Below are positions 47,944 to 60,851 of a DNA stretch of 64,000 nt, one piece after another. The position numbers were made by a program, and so were the translations under genes. This DNA comes from Termitomyces sp. T153. Lineage: Eukaryota > Basidiomycota > Agaricomycetes > Agaricales > Lyophyllaceae. Under the pieces are notes generated by a model. That model was not told where the DNA came from. It saw nothing but the letters and a program-made list of their open reading frames with translations, and searched no databases. Numbering within the stretch: position 1 is the first letter of the stretch; each line of letters begins with the position of its first letter. The stretch spans positions 124,001 to 188,000 of the forward strand of contig JACKQL020000041.1 of the NCBI GenBank assembly GCA_018296165.2, in the 5' to 3' direction.

Positions 47944-49539
47944 GCTCATGGCCACGGACGCATTGCACAAAAGATATGGAAACTTCAAAGTACAGGATTA
48001 ATCCGGAATGGAATTACTGCTGGAGGGTTTACAGACCTTTGGATTATATTATTAACAGACGGTTTGATCTCAATTCGCTCGTTCTCTTGCTGTCTTACTA
48101 GCTAGCTATTCTGAACTTTGTATTATAATGTATATAGCTCTCTGTTTTGATTTTACTTCAATATACAAACATATTGACTGCTTAAGATGCATTGAACAGT
48201 GCTTGGTGCCGCGTTTACATTATCTCGTGTCGCAATTGATACACTCTTTCTGCACCCTATGTGATTGGTTGGTGTTACCACCGGCGTGGGTCGCAAGGTT
48301 CCGTCACTCAATTGATTACAATTTCACCTTCAATTTGAATTCCAAGCCACGTTGTTGTTCGGACGAAAGCATAATAGGCCGCATTGGCATAATAGGCCGC
48401 ATTGTTCTCAGAATTAACCTAGTGGGCCTCTCCTGCCTTATGGTCATTCCCCATGTCAGGACAGCGTCTACCTGTGTGACAAGTCAATTGTAACGTTAAC
48501 TGATACGTGTCACTGACATTTTCCGTCCGAGCCTTTGAATGAGGTAAAACTATTTGTGGACCCCATGAATCCCGTGACCCCTATGAACCCATGTCACACT
48601 GGGTGACATCGAGCAGACGGTAGGATAGCCAGACCATGTGTGCTAACCAGTTCTATATCGTTGTTTGCAACCATAATTATGTATGTTTACTCGGTATGTG
48701 GTCGACATCAAGACTCTAGGAGCAATGCTTAGGACAATTTCGACCATCGTGCCACTGCTTTCGGCTTTGCCCACAGGCTTTGGACATGCCACTGCGCTTC
48801 GTAACAGCAGCAGCGTATCGACCTCCACCACCCTGTGGCCGTCCCTCCTGCACCGGTCAGACACTGGTTGTGATGGAATCCCTTCAGATTGAGAATTGGT
48901 GGCTCTTGTAGCTGAAGCAGAATGAGCATTAAGAACAGCAGTTGATATATATTGGAGGATGAGTGAGCAGCAAACTCACTGATCATGAGGAACACTCGGA
49001 ATTTGGAATCATAATGTCATGAGTTGAGACTGCTTGAACATCATTTTAGAGTTTGATTATGGCACAATGGTGTGATATTTGATGTACACGTCCCAAGCAA
49101 GTATTGACACGATAATGATACATTCGACATACGACGCGGCACGCCGTACGTCATACAGAGATTCGGACTTATTTACTTTGCCACATTTAGTATGGTGACA
49201 TGGGGTTCACAAATAGTTATAGCCCTTTGAATGGCCGCGTCGCAATAGAAAAACACGGCTGAGTGGTTCCGTGAAATTGTGTTTCATCTACATTTCTATC
49301 ACGGTTCTTTGATGAGAGTAAACTCGGTTTTCACATCAACAGACAAAGCCCCAATCTTCTTGCACTAGAAGCTGAGCAATTCATATCATCGGCAACTTGA
49401 ATTGAGTGCTCATATTTCCAAGTTTGACTAGGAAGAACAGAAGACGGCGTGAACGGGTAATGCAAAAAGAACGATCCATCCAGACTAGCAGGCAGTACGG
49501 GAAGATTGAACGTACAAGGAAGTTTCAAGTACGTATATC
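47944..49539. other. Intergenic region with short direct repeat
   Basis: No gene recognised. An 18 bp unit (gcataataggccgcattg) occurs twice in tandem near 48368-48404. Frames such as 48128-48493 are AT-rich with no domain. Confidence 0.5.
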
Positions 49540-52027
49540 TCAAGCGGCTACGCGAATCATAAGTGGCAATTGCGCACCCTTATCCACTTCACCTTCCATC
49601 GTCGGGATCATGACAAGAGCTGGTTCTCTGCGAACCCTCTTCGTTTCCGGCGTTGTTGAGAACTCTATCTGTCCAAAGATCTCGAAAAGGAATGCTTGGA
49701 GTTCTGCGTAGGCGAATTTCCACCCTATACACGCACTACTCGTAGGGGTAGGAGTATTATATCACCACGGATAAGGGGAAGGGCCGAGCAGACAAGAGGG
49801 GTGTGAAATCCGTCGGTGAATAGATATAAGACGGACCTTCGCAAGTAGGGACTCACCGTAATCCACCTGAAAAAGTCATGCTGTCAAGAATAAGGGAAAT
49901 CATTTATGAGCAAATACCCAGGTCGAAGATGCGTGGTGTCATACGTACAGATTACCGACGACCCCGACGGACGTGGATGGCTTGATGCTGGAATTGAGCC
50001 ATCGTTCTGGATTGAACATGTGCGCATCGTCACCGAAAATCTCTTTGTTCCTGTGTAGGATCGAACCAAGGGTCAGATAGGCACCCGAGTCGGGATCGAA
50101 GGACCAGAAAGTATACTGGGCAGTCAAGCGCCCAAGGATTTATAAAAGGAAAGGATGCTAACCTGTTATAGCCGTTTATACTGGCGATGAGCCTGAGACC
50201 CTTCGGGATGGGTAGCTCTGTGATCGCTTCACCGGTAGAAGTGGTGATGGGTTTGGAGAGCGGGAGAACATCGTCCCGGCCTGCGATCCTGAAGGTATTG
50301 ATTGCCGCAGGATGGTACCGAAGCGTCTCCTAATGGTCACTTGAATCAGACTTCGATCCAGAGATATACCGGCATTCGCGCTCACCTTCAGGACTGCATT
50401 CAGATATGGCATGGAATCCAAGTCCAACTGGGTGTAGGTTTGGCCACGAGACTCCAGATTTCGTTGCATCTGCCTAATTTCTGCTCTGAGTTTTGTTTGG
50501 ACATCAGGATGGCGCGACAGTTCAAGACACATCCAGCTGAACGTGTTGGAAGTTGTATCGTGCCCTGCAAGGATGACCACCCTTTGTGAAAACATCGAAC
50601 GTCAAACGTCAAGAATTCGTAGTCGTCTGTTTTTGTATCTCACCGCATGAATCCTAGCATCTCCTCGTCGCTTAATCGAAGTTTCTCATCTTCATTGGCG
50701 TTCGCTTTCACTGTATTGGAAGATATTTATGAGTACGGGATGTCAGCCGAATCTGTTATGGCGCGCACTGAGCAGGCTCATGATATCTTTCCCATGACCA
50801 CGTCCTTCCGACTTCTGGGCGTACAGCTGTTTGGCAGTTTGAGCAGAGAGTTTGGCCGTGTATCGAGCATGATTGAGCCTTTTGTTGGGCAGATGATCAC
50901 CGAGCCATTCACGTATACTCCTAGGCACGTAACCGATAAAACTTTGCAAAAATATTTGAAGTTTAGTCGGCGCTGAGAAGAGTCCCAAACTGCGCAATGT
51001 TGAATGATTTTTTTGCATCACAGTAAAAGTGACTGGGCTTACAGCAAACCTCCGAAAGCCCTTCCGAGTTCGTTTTTACCGTTTTCCAATGTTTGAAATC
51101 GATAATCGAAAGCCACTAGAATCGCCATTTCGGTGAACTTGACCTCCTCAATCAGAGTTTGGTGATCGCACCTTCACCAATGGCATCCAAGGTGCATCGT
51201 GAAGCCCAGTGCGGTACATTTATCATGTTCCATTCCTGTCCACTAGACAGAATGTCACCCTTCCACTTCTCAACCATCTTTGAATACATATTTAGTCATA
51301 TATATCCCTTATGAGATCATCGATTTCATACCCTTGCTGCACATGCCGAGAAGACTGGTTGATAATACCTCGCCTCGGATCCGGAGAAGCCAGGTAACAT
51401 AACTTTTCGTTGCCGTTTGTGTGTTTCACCTAACATTGAAGTTGATCTTTAGAGTTTGGATTGAATGGTACCACTATTAACGTACCCTCTGCCCAAACAA
51501 TACCTCTACCGCTTGTGAGCCGTGATATTTCCCTGCGTTCAGGTTGTTTGACGAAGCGGTAGCCTGAAGTCTGGTAGATGTATTGGAGGGCTTTAGGGTC
51601 GGAAATGAGCAAGCGATCTTCCTGGTCAGCCAAAGTAATTGAAAGGGTGTTAAAGGAAAGTCAGGCGCATGGCTTACGCCAAAGATTCCTTTGAATTTGA
51701 CGATATCGCCGTATTGACCCTGCCATTTGAATTCCGTCTGAAAATGTAATCATACGTGGTAAACCTGCTGATGGGATGCGAGAGGTGATCAACTAACCTC
51801 TGCAGCCTGCCCTTCAACAAGTTGTGCGAGATTGCCTATTTGCATGTATGTTCGTCTGAGCAGATACTTGACATACGTACGGAGGAAAATACTCTACCAA
51901 GGATGAAAGATGGCGATTCAGGGCCAGGAATATGAGCAATCGAGATACGCTTCAAGCGTACATACAGGCGATACAAGATGGCCGATATGAGAGCGCCAAA
52001 GAGAATATAAGGTGTGGAAATACTCAT
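49540..52027 (-). CDS. Cytochrome P450 monooxygenase
   Basis: About twelve exons can be followed from the ATG at 52027 to the stop at 49540. The N-terminus has a hydrophobic membrane anchor (about residues 5-22) and the hinge HIPGPESPS. Next come GRGIVWAEG and a KRQRKVMLPGF segment, typical of Agaricomycete P450s. Helix I has AGHDTTSNTFSW; the ExxR motif is ETLRYHP; the meander ends FNPERW; the heme loop FSGGLRACIG has the cysteine ligand. An intron falls inside the heme loop, between Arg and Ala (donor near 49848, acceptor near 49734). All core motifs are intact. Substrate cannot be read from sequence. A minus-strand TTTATAAG lies about 50 bp upstream. Confidence 0.9.
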
Positions 52028-52769
52028 AATGGGGGGCAATGGGAACTCAGAAACCTCAATTGACAGCAGCTCTTATAAAAGGTCATCTGGATAACTTTGA
52101 TAAGAACCTACCCGAGAAGGAAATTACGGAGTACCCACGGGTTATGCGACTTATCATGAGAAAAACGGGCTTCATTCCTTGTATAGAATCTAACCAGACA
52201 AATATAGTAGGGCTTAGCACTTTGAGGAAAACAACGGAATAACGTTGACGAGATTCGTGTAGTCTTGTGTCCGTAATGGTCGTACATTTGTCGTCGTTGA
52301 TGACAAGAGACGACTTCTTTGTACGCCACGCGAGTACTCGTTTGTGATAGGACCTGACGGAGCATACTAAATGCGAACACGCACCTCATGCAACGGTATC
52401 CCGTGGATATAGAGAAGACATCATATGCTACCACGCACGGGTAAATCTCGAGGAAGCCATTGAAAGTCAACCTGAAGGGCACTAAAGAGCTTATTCATAG
52501 GACGGACGGCCGACCCGAGAAGACGAAGGTTGTTTAAGCAAACGCTCTACTAGCGCATCGTAGGAAAGTCTTGCAATCAAGCCTGGGATATTCTGTACAA
52601 AGGTGGCCTATTTCCAAGACATAACCTGAGATTCTGAGAAAACATACGAGATCAACCGATTAAATTTCATTCACAATCATATTTTCGCAATTGGAAGCGG
52701 GGATAAGGGTTCTTCAAGACACGTGATGACTGAATGTTTGCTGCGACGTTTGTTCCCAATCAGCTTCGC
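52028..52769. other. Divergent promoter region between P450 and USO1
   Basis: About 740 bp separate the starts of the divergent genes. No gene is supported. An in-frame ATG 12 codons upstream of the USO1 start lies at 52734; I prefer 52770 because MEFLSQTY matches the usual start. Confidence 0.5.
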
Positions 52770-55700
52770 ATGGAATTTCTCTCTCAGACTTACGTTGCAC
52801 TCAGAGGGCCAACTGGCGCGCCGCAGACGGCCCAAGACACTATCAACAGGCTCAGCGACCGTCTCTCTCCGGCCACCCTCCTCGCTGACCGACGGGCAGC
52901 AGTTCTAGCCTTGAAGGGGCTTTCTCGTGATTGCAAACGCGATGTCGGTGATCGCGCGCTCTCTGGTCTTTTGGAGGTGCTCGTAAACGACGCTGAGCTG
53001 GATGCAGACATAGGAAAGGCCGTCTTGGAGACCCTTCAGCTTCTTTGTGACACGGAGGAGGGTGATGTAGCGGCAAAGGAGCTCGGATTTAAGTACACTG
53101 ATCAGGTGCTGGCAAACGAGAAGACAACTCATACATTGCTTTCCTTACTTGGAGATCAAAATTTTTATACGCGGTTTGCAACACTACAATATCTTTCGAC
53201 TCTTTTGCACAATAGACGTCAATTGGTGCAAGGTTACTTCCTGAAGTCCTCCAATGGTACTCGAAATGTTATATCCGTGCTAGAAGACAAGCGGGAGATC
53301 ATCAGAAACGGTGAGCTCTGTGTTCAAACTATCACTACTCCCCTCCAGATTTACTCAGCACCTGGATAAATTGATTGCTCATTAGATTTGTAGAGGCAAT
53401 TTCCCTAGTAGAGGCCTTGATATCACAGAGTCCTGATATCCAAAAAGTTCTTGCCTTTGAAGGTGCATTCGAGAAGCTCTTCAGTATCGTGAGCCAGGAA
53501 GGAGGTGTTGAAGGTGGAGCTGTAACAAGCAGTGCTTTGACTTGTGTGGACGGTTTACTTCGGTTCAACTCTTCCAATCAGGTAAGTGTTTTTGTTCTGC
53601 TATCTTGGAATTCTTTCTAATCGCATAATACTTGGAGAGTTATTTCCGTGAAACAGCCCTCCCACCGGTTCTATGTTCTCTCTTACTCTTTCCGTCGAAC
53701 ATTCAAATGCGGGATTCTGCTCCCCAAGAATTCGCACTACAATTTTGGGATAGCCAGAAGCAGAACAATGCTTCACTCGTGGTAGGTATTATCGGAATGC
53801 TTGTGGGATCAAAGGGAAGCAGTGTGAGTATCAAGTGCCGTATTTATGTACGCATTACGACCCCTAACGCTTACCTTAAGCCTCAAGAAGTACTAGCGTT
53901 TACAAGGTGCCTGGTTGAAATTGCACTTGCATCTAATGCTCCTCCTCCTGTCAAGATTCAGGTCAGCATGGTCGATTCTATTTGTGATTTGACGACTTAT
54001 GGTTGTATCAGAGCCTTCGTCTTCTGCCCCTAAATTCGACTTTCCCGTTGTCAGAGCTTATATTAACGCCTTACATGCCCGTTCCTGAAACCAATGGCGA
54101 AGAGTGGGATCGGTTAGAGCCGGCATCTGCACTTGACGTCTTAGTGGAGCTTGCGCTGCATGGAGAATACAACGGTCTGGAAGGTGGAAAACGCAGTAGG
54201 GATGGTCTTGAGTTGAGGGCCGTGGCGGTTTCAGTTTTCGAGGTGAGTTTCCTGCAATCGCGATTCAACAACACCCTTAGTGTTCGTCTTCAGAATTTCG
54301 TCCAGAAGGATGAAATTCGGCAAGCTTTTTTGCAGGCAATGCTACCTGCAGAAGGCCCGTCTATGTGTCTATGCCACTTAACCACCAATTAATGCTTTCA
54401 CGCAGGTTCATCTGGACCAACCCCGGTCATACCCCTTCTCCACGCTCTCGTTGCACCACCAAACACGACATCCGCATTGGATTCAGCCAGTGTAACGTCC
54501 ACCCATTTCGCAACCCTCATCTTCTCGCACCTTCTTCGTTACTCCTCACGGGCAAAAGCTCTTGCACGCGCCATCATGCCCTCTCCGGTGTCAAATCTTT
54601 CGGATCCCAGTGCAGGCTCGTTTTTCGTGCCTGCAGACGGTGCACACCCACCCCCTCCTCCCGAGGAAGAAGATGATGAGCCTCCACAGTCGGTTTTACA
54701 AACTCTTAGTGAGAACCTATCCTTATCGTTCCTGTCCCGGTCGCGCGCAAGTACCTCAGATCGCGAGGCGAGAGAGTGGGACAGACTTGTGGTCGGCTAC
54801 TTATGTCTGCTCTCGCAATGGTTGTGGGAGGACCCTCAGTCCGTCCGTGAATTTCTAGATGCGGGTGGATTTGGTACTGTACGTGATTTTTCTTACCCTT
54901 AAGGCTTTATTTATTCTCATCTCGCCGTCCCTTTTTAGCTCGTAGAACCCATCAACCAAACCTCAGAAACAGACACTGTCATCCCCGCTCTATGCGCCTT
55001 CCTCCTAGGAATCTGTTACGAATTTGACCGTGAGCCAGGCGAAATCACAAGGTAGGTGGAAGATTTCTTTCACAGTATATTTTTCTGGTCCTCATGGATT
55101 TGAATTTAGAGAAACTATATACCCCATCCTGAATCGCCTCGGCGTTGATACCCTCGTTGGACGCATGGCCCGACTTCGCGAAGATGAAAGGTTTAAAGCT
55201 GTGGGCCCTGATACCGTCGTTCAGCCATATCCACCCATATCCCATCTTCAGCCGTCTCTGAAACATGAAAGGGAGGACGAGGGAGAGATCTGGTTTGACT
55301 GGGCCTTTGTTGACTTTTGGAAGTCAAACTATTGTTCGTTCTACGTGACTATTTGCTACTGCGTAGTTTCATTGACTGTCATTTCTAGTTACCATTCAGC
55401 GCGGATTGTCAACTGAACCGGACCAGTTGTCATCGTCGGCTTCAGGTCCGTTCTATTTCTTAACAATAACAATAACAATAATAGTTGAGAGTTTGTCATT
55501 TTTGTAGGGCAAAATGCCGAGGCAACGATACTTGTCGCATCCCTCCGTGACATGCTTCGCTCGCAGTCACAGGAGATCGAGACTCTCCAGCATAAAGTCA
55601 AGGAACTCACTAAGATGAAAGATGAAGAGGTCGCGGCTCTGAAAGCTCAAGTACAGTCGTTATCATCAGACCTCCGGCAAGCGGAAGAAAAGCAGAAGGA

Positions 55701-55836
55701 GACCGAGAAAGAACAGGAAGATTTGTTGGTGCTGCTGGATGAGATGACCAGTAAACGAAAGAAGGAAAAGGCTAAGCTAAGGGAACTTGGACAGGACGTA
55801 TCTGAGGATGAAGCGGAGGATGATGGTGATGAGTAA
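52770..55836 (+). CDS. USO1: USO1/p115 vesicle tethering factor
   Basis: Eleven exons fit in phase: 52770-53310, 53394-53581, 53638-53823, 53881-53961, 54012-54242, 54294-54354, 54406-54878, 54939-55051, 55110-55333, 55389-55445 and 55508-55836, for 827 residues. The armadillo-like head domain (about residues 1-660) begins MEFLSQTYVALRGPTGAPQT and carries DRRAAVLALKGLSRD and APQEFALQFWD, as in Uso1/p115. A coiled coil (about 720-800) and an acidic tail (SEDEAEDDGDE) follow. The protein tethers COPII vesicles to the Golgi with Rab1/Ypt1. The coiled coil is much shorter than in yeast Uso1 and nearer p115. The sixth intron (54355-54405) appears to start with GC, and two acceptors (before 53638 and before 53881) are weak. 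Confidence 0.92.
55456..55482. repeat. (AACAAT)n-type microsatellite in a USO1 intron
   Basis: The intron between exons 10 and 11 contains tandem taacaa units (aacaataacaataacaata). Confidence 0.8.
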
Positions 55837-56324
55837 TTGTGTATTTGTTGGACTTGGGCAGTGCGTGGCTATGAGTTGTCAAGGTCTTGTTTAGTGTGGC
55901 ACCGGCCGAGAAACAAATACTTCCATATTGATTTGAAGTATGACATCAAAAGTCGTAGTGACTGCGGTGATGGTTGACCGCGACCGGCGGCTGACACGCT
56001 TTATTTTTATTGTTGCAATGTGATGAACATGCGGTACAGACTCACAATTCTTACACGGTGTAGTTTTATGTCTTCGCAGCTCTTTCTCAACATCCAAATC
56101 GATCGAATTTGGTACAGGTACGACACCAAATTTGCTCAAGATTTCAATATCACTGACGACAAGGTGTCAAGACAACACATTATGTGGTTGATTGGATACG
56201 GACAGGTCGTTATTTTATGCTTGACTTACTGGGCTCTGGTTGATCTTTAGTGTCCGACCCTATTGTCTCTCCGTCACAATGTTCTTGGAAGTTCTTGTAT
56301 CTTCGCCTGAACTGAGCATCCGAC
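55837..56324. other. Intergenic region
   Basis: No supported gene. The 56020-56250 plus-strand frame (76 codons) has a hydrophobic stretch near its end but no family resemblance; it could be an upstream exon of the next gene but no good splice joins them. Confidence 0.45.
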
Positions 56325-58096
56325 ATGACTCTTGCTCTGCTTAAATACGTCGTTGGGGAATACGACCAAATTTCATCTCAAACCCATTCCCTCGATAGCA
56401 TGGAGTTTTACAACAATCCCCCGATTGTCGATCCTCCGAAATACGCTTCAGCAGTTCCTATATTTCTGCAAACGGAGTCCAAACCAGTCTTCCAGATGAC
56501 CAAAAACTACTGGCTGGCCCTTGCGACTATAACGAAGGATAGAGAAGGAAGGCCGTTGAAAACACCGATCATGTATATCATAATTTGTCCATACCCACTC
56601 CACCAGATAATTATGGATCCCCTGCCCACGATCAATGTCAAGCCAGAGTCCTCCATAGGTTCCGTTGCGGCCTTTCACTTCCTCGAAGCACATGACAATC
56701 TATTTCTTATCGCCAGGATAAAGTACGTCCCTTATACTTTCCCTTATGTTTCGACTCTTGTGCCCATATATTCTTATTCCACGTTTAGACCACGCTCCTC
56801 AGGTCAGCTGACTCTTTATTTGGAGTTTCGCAATTTGCGACAGGAAAGGAGAGATGTCATTGAGCTAAATGAGTTAGCTCAATGGAATGCGCCTGTTAAT
56901 CAAAGGGCCGTCAGGATCACGGGTAACATGCAGTTTGCAGCCGTCTTGGCTCATCACCCTCGCAGAGATTGTCCGGCCTTTTTAAGCATCATCAGCCTGC
57001 GTGACCGGCGATTGCTCACTGTGAGTACATCTACCTGCTCTTCATTCTCGTTTCGTCCGAGCTGGCGCATTGTACAGGGTTTTTCTACCAGTCCTCGCCG
57101 CTTGTCTTCTTTGACATTTCTAGGGGGAAATGATCCATGTTTCCTGACATCCAACCCGGAAGGTTTCTGTCTGGACATGTGGATCATCAGACAGGATAGT
57201 AAACTTGTCAAGACAGCAACTTTAGAACTCCCTCCTCTTGCTCATGGTACGGCCTGCATGCTCCTCGATTGCCGTCCTCTTGACAGTGCGGACCCTGATA
57301 TCTATAAGAGTGATCCCTCCATCATCGTTGACTGTGTCCTCTCATATCGAGAGAGCCCTAGCGCCAAGTTTTCCATCTTAATCAAGCTCAAATACCTCAA
57401 CGAAGTCTACAGACACACGGTCAGCTCTTATGGACCGCGGGCCTATGCATGGGCCGAGTGGGGTGTTCAACGTGCTTGGATATATGATACCGCATACGAG
57501 ATTCCCAAGAACTTGAACAGTGGCCACACTTTCACTACTCAAACTGCACCTATTCCTGAACCCCCACTCGCACCTCCAAGGACCATAATCACACCTGATG
57601 GTCATACCGTGACGGTCACTGATTGGAAGCCTCCTCCCCCTGGTGTTGTCGTCTCTCTATGGGACCTTCGTAAGCTTCTGGTACCCGTGCCCACATTGCT
57701 TCGACTGGTATCAAGCGTTCCGACCAATAATCTTTTCCGTGGCCACGTATACGCAACTCATGTGGAGCATCCCCCGACGTATCGTGTCAGATTGACCTCT
57801 AAAGCCTACCCGATAAGCTATGAAGGTTTAGTTGGAGAAATTGATGTGCGTACTTTTTTTTACCGGTCGACCATGACTAAATGAGGTGAATTTCTCAGCC
57901 GCAAATTTGGGCTCTTCACTTTCTCTTCACGCGAGGTTTCCCTGACTATGCAAAGAATACTCAATTAAGCCCTTGGGATGTTGAAGGTCTCAGAGTCTGG
58001 ACACGCCGACTTGAACGCAATGGTAATTCGAACCCGCCTCATTCGGGTCCTTCTTCCCGCCCTATGGGTCGGCCGAGCCGATTTGTAGAGCACTAG
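56325..58096 (+). CDS. Hypothetical protein, possible beta-propeller (F-box-type family)
   Basis: Four exons fit in phase: 56325-56722, 56789-57020, 57078-57845 and 57899-58096, for 531 residues. The protein has evenly spaced strand-like blocks (for example QFAAVLAHHPRRDCPAFLSI, LSSLTFLGGNDPCFLTS, SAKFSILIKLKYL) such as a beta-propeller would give, and ends in a Pro- and Arg-rich tail. There is no clear F-box in the visible N-terminus; some Agaricomycete F-box proteins have similar C-terminal parts, and an upstream F-box exon may be missing from my model. I do not recognise a named family. Confidence 0.72.
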
Positions 58097-58270
58097 TGAA
58101 ACTATACCCTATCTACAAATAAGTGAATAGTCTCATAAGTCCATGCTTATCCACATTTTACTTGGACCCTGAAACACCAATTAGTGGACTCGACACCTGT
58201 AGTTGTATCTTTGGGCTTGTAGTATTTCCTTGTATGTACATATATTCAGAATGGGATAATTGTACATCTT

Positions 58271-59260
58271 TTGAAGAACTTGCTGATGCTGTTCGCTCAG
58301 TCTATTCGAGGCTTGAGATGGCTTGAGTCAAGGTCTGCTGCCCCTGCGGCGTACAAAGTTTATTTGTGCATGTTGACTAAGAAATCGCCTTCCTCCATGC
58401 GCATGTATTCAATTGCGAAAGACTCAAGGATTTTTGACCATCAAACCAAGGATCTCTTCGAACTTGACTTTGGTATAGCGCTTCATGCTCATGCTCAAGC
58501 CTCTTTGCTTGCTGGTCGCCACAGTCCTCAGGATAAAGACGCAACTACCTCTTTCGCTTCTCCCTCGGACGAAGACGTAGAAAGCCTGAAGTTTCTTGCC
58601 CGGTATTGCTCAAGCTCCCTCAATGACCTTGGTGAAGACTTTGAAATAAGTGAACGGATTATGTCGTCGCCGGATTCTCCGATTCAAATTGCCACGCCTG
58701 TTCCTCTGCCATACTCTGCTCGTAGCAACGAGGTCCTAGAGAGCATGATTTCAGGTCCGAAAGGTGCATGGTCCTCTCATGTGTTTGACGGAGGGCCAGA
58801 AAAGTCCTGTGACGCTTTACTCACTCAAGTACTCATCGATCCCTGATCTATAGAAACTCTCGCTCATTCATTGACTTTGGCGGAGAAGCTAGAAAGAGAG
58901 CACGCCAAGTTGCCTGATTCTGTCCTTAAGGTTCGTCCCTCCTTGAAAAGTGACGAATTAGTTGATTGATTCCTGATAACTAAGCTACAAGATGAGGACA
59001 CGTCGAGAAAACATGACTCCACACGGCCAGCAGCAGAAAATCAGCCTGTACTATCTCAGGCCGTTTCTAGAACAATTCGATCGGTCTCTCCATCTACACT
59101 CATCGCTTTGACGGAGCCGTATTTGATGGCCTGGAGTACACGTCTCCCACTTAGCCCACTCCCAGCACAGTTACTACGTTCTACTGGTACCACTCGGGAA
59201 GGCGCTCGGATCATACCTGCACCTGCTATGCATTCCGGACGTAATAGTTGGGGCTACTGA
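58271..59260 (+). pseudogene. Unknown gene with in-frame TGA
   Basis: Two segments (58271-58930 and 58985-59260) are in one phase and joined by an intron with GTTCGT and taactaag ends. The product would be about 310 residues, Ser- and Leu-rich with acidic stretches (FASPSDEDVESLKFLARY) and ending SGRNSWGY. A single TGA (58844-58846) sits in an otherwise open frame, with similar-quality coding sequence on both sides. No intron of normal size removes it. The 5' end is also unclear: the frame from 58271 has no good start and a second frame (58123-58326) overlaps. I do not recognise the protein. It may be a recent pseudogene or carry a base error. Confidence 0.5.
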
Positions 59261-59491
59261 ATGTTGTTTCATACATGCTATGACTCGCGCGCTGGTTCTT
59301 TTGAAATCTTTATGGCTTGGGATTCTGGACCGATGTCGACATCTCTTGACTCATATTCTTGTTACTGCCAGGCCTTCTGTATATGCTAGCTATTAGTACA
59401 ATATTGTTCACCAGTACATTGATCACCCCAATCAATGGCATATTTATCAACAATGAGATACAAAAGAGAATCCTCCTTCTGCTGGTCACCT

Positions 59492-60851
59492 TTACGTGTT
59501 GTTCACTCCAGCACGCGCATAGATTGCTTGTGTGAGCTGTTTCATTGATCGTAAGAGTCTGATATCGAGCTCCTGCAGAAAGGTATTATTGTTCTGGAGG
59601 CACAAGGTGACAAGCGTGCTGAAATACACAGCAGCTATTTTGTTCGACTCCTCGGCCACAAACTTTGATGTTGCCTTGAGTATGTCATCTGGAGGCTGAA
59701 CAGCTGGATTGGGGAGCATATGAAGGAGCTCGATGCGTTCCGAAAGCTCTTGGATTTTGGCAGCGTCTTTTTCAGCCCATTGAGAGTATGTTTCCAGTCT
59801 CTTTTGCATCTGTTACAGGAAAGATGGGTGACATATTATGCGAAGAACAGAGGTCATACTGACCTGATATTGGAGACCTTCAAGCTCCTGAAGCTTAGCC
59901 TGCAGCTGGACTAGTTCCTCTTCGTCTCGTGCAATCCGCTGTCGAAGCCTTGACACCTTCACTCTCGCATCATGTGCTAACTGATCTGCCTCCTTTCTCC
60001 CATTCCCTGCTGGTTCTTCTATTACACTATCATCTCTCTCGGACCCGATGTTAGTTAGACGTTTCATCAACGAGATTTCGGTGAATTTCTCGCAGAGGTC
60101 ATTGAGCACAATAACTGACGTCTCGATTTGACCCCACGTCCATTTTGATGGGTCCTCGGTGCCTGGATGGAGGGGTTGAGGGATCAGGGGACCTAACGAT
60201 TCGATCCATTGGTTCAGCTCATCTATGTATGGTTTGAACTCATTTCCGTCCAATTCTCTTGATGCAAGTACGCCGAATTTGTGTTCACATGGAAGTTCTG
60301 AGAGGACGCTGAGTGCGCGTGATAGCTGTTTCTCGAGGTCGGATACAATTTGGGCATAGTTTCGACGCTGTGTATCAAGAAATTGCCGGGTTGAGGGGCC
60401 TGGGTGAGCGTAAATTTTAGAGGATTGCGTTCGCTTCCAGCGAGTTAGGTCTTCCTTCGCCGCGTGAAGCTCGGTGTGGAGACGGACGGCGTGCTCGGTG
60501 TATCTAAATGAGAGTCTATCATGTCCTGGTCCAGAGCCTTCATATGTATTATACCTTATCATTTTTCGATAGGCTTTTCTGAATGCAGTCGTGTCACCTT
60601 CTCTGTCGTCATTGGATCTCTGGGGCAGTGTGAGTCGGGTTTCAACTAAATTATCTGGCGACTCACGTAGGGAGCCGATTTTTTCCATTCAGGTTGAGAT
60701 GGATGAATGTAAGGACATGAGTTTCCCTCGAGGCATATCTCCTTGACTGAACCGTCGTCGTGAAAGTTCTATATGAAATGAAGCGGTCACTGAGATGTTC
60801 AATAACCCCGGCCTGTATTTGATGCCTCACCTTGCATCGAATTAATAACAT
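59492..60851 (-). CDS. CCCH zinc finger plus coiled-coil protein
   Basis: Five exons fit in phase: 60851-60831, 60768-60667, 60619-60555, 60503-59864 and 59809-59492, for 381 residues. The first exon is only 21 bp. Joined to exon 2 it gives MLLIRCKNFHDDG then CLEGNSCPYIHP, a CCCH zinc finger with C-x5-C-x3-H spacing at the end. CCCH fingers commonly bind RNA. From about residue 64 the protein is helical and charged, with coiled coils at about 230-280 and in the last exon (ETYSQWAEKDAAKIQELSER). The function is not known. A broken collinear copy of exons 2-4 lies at the right edge of the window (63604-64000). Confidence 0.82.

Noticed and set aside
57990..58100. tRNA-like element suggested by an attcgaacc box
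   Set aside because: No matching A box or cloverleaf could be drawn, and the segment is coding in the last exon of the gene at 56325-58096.
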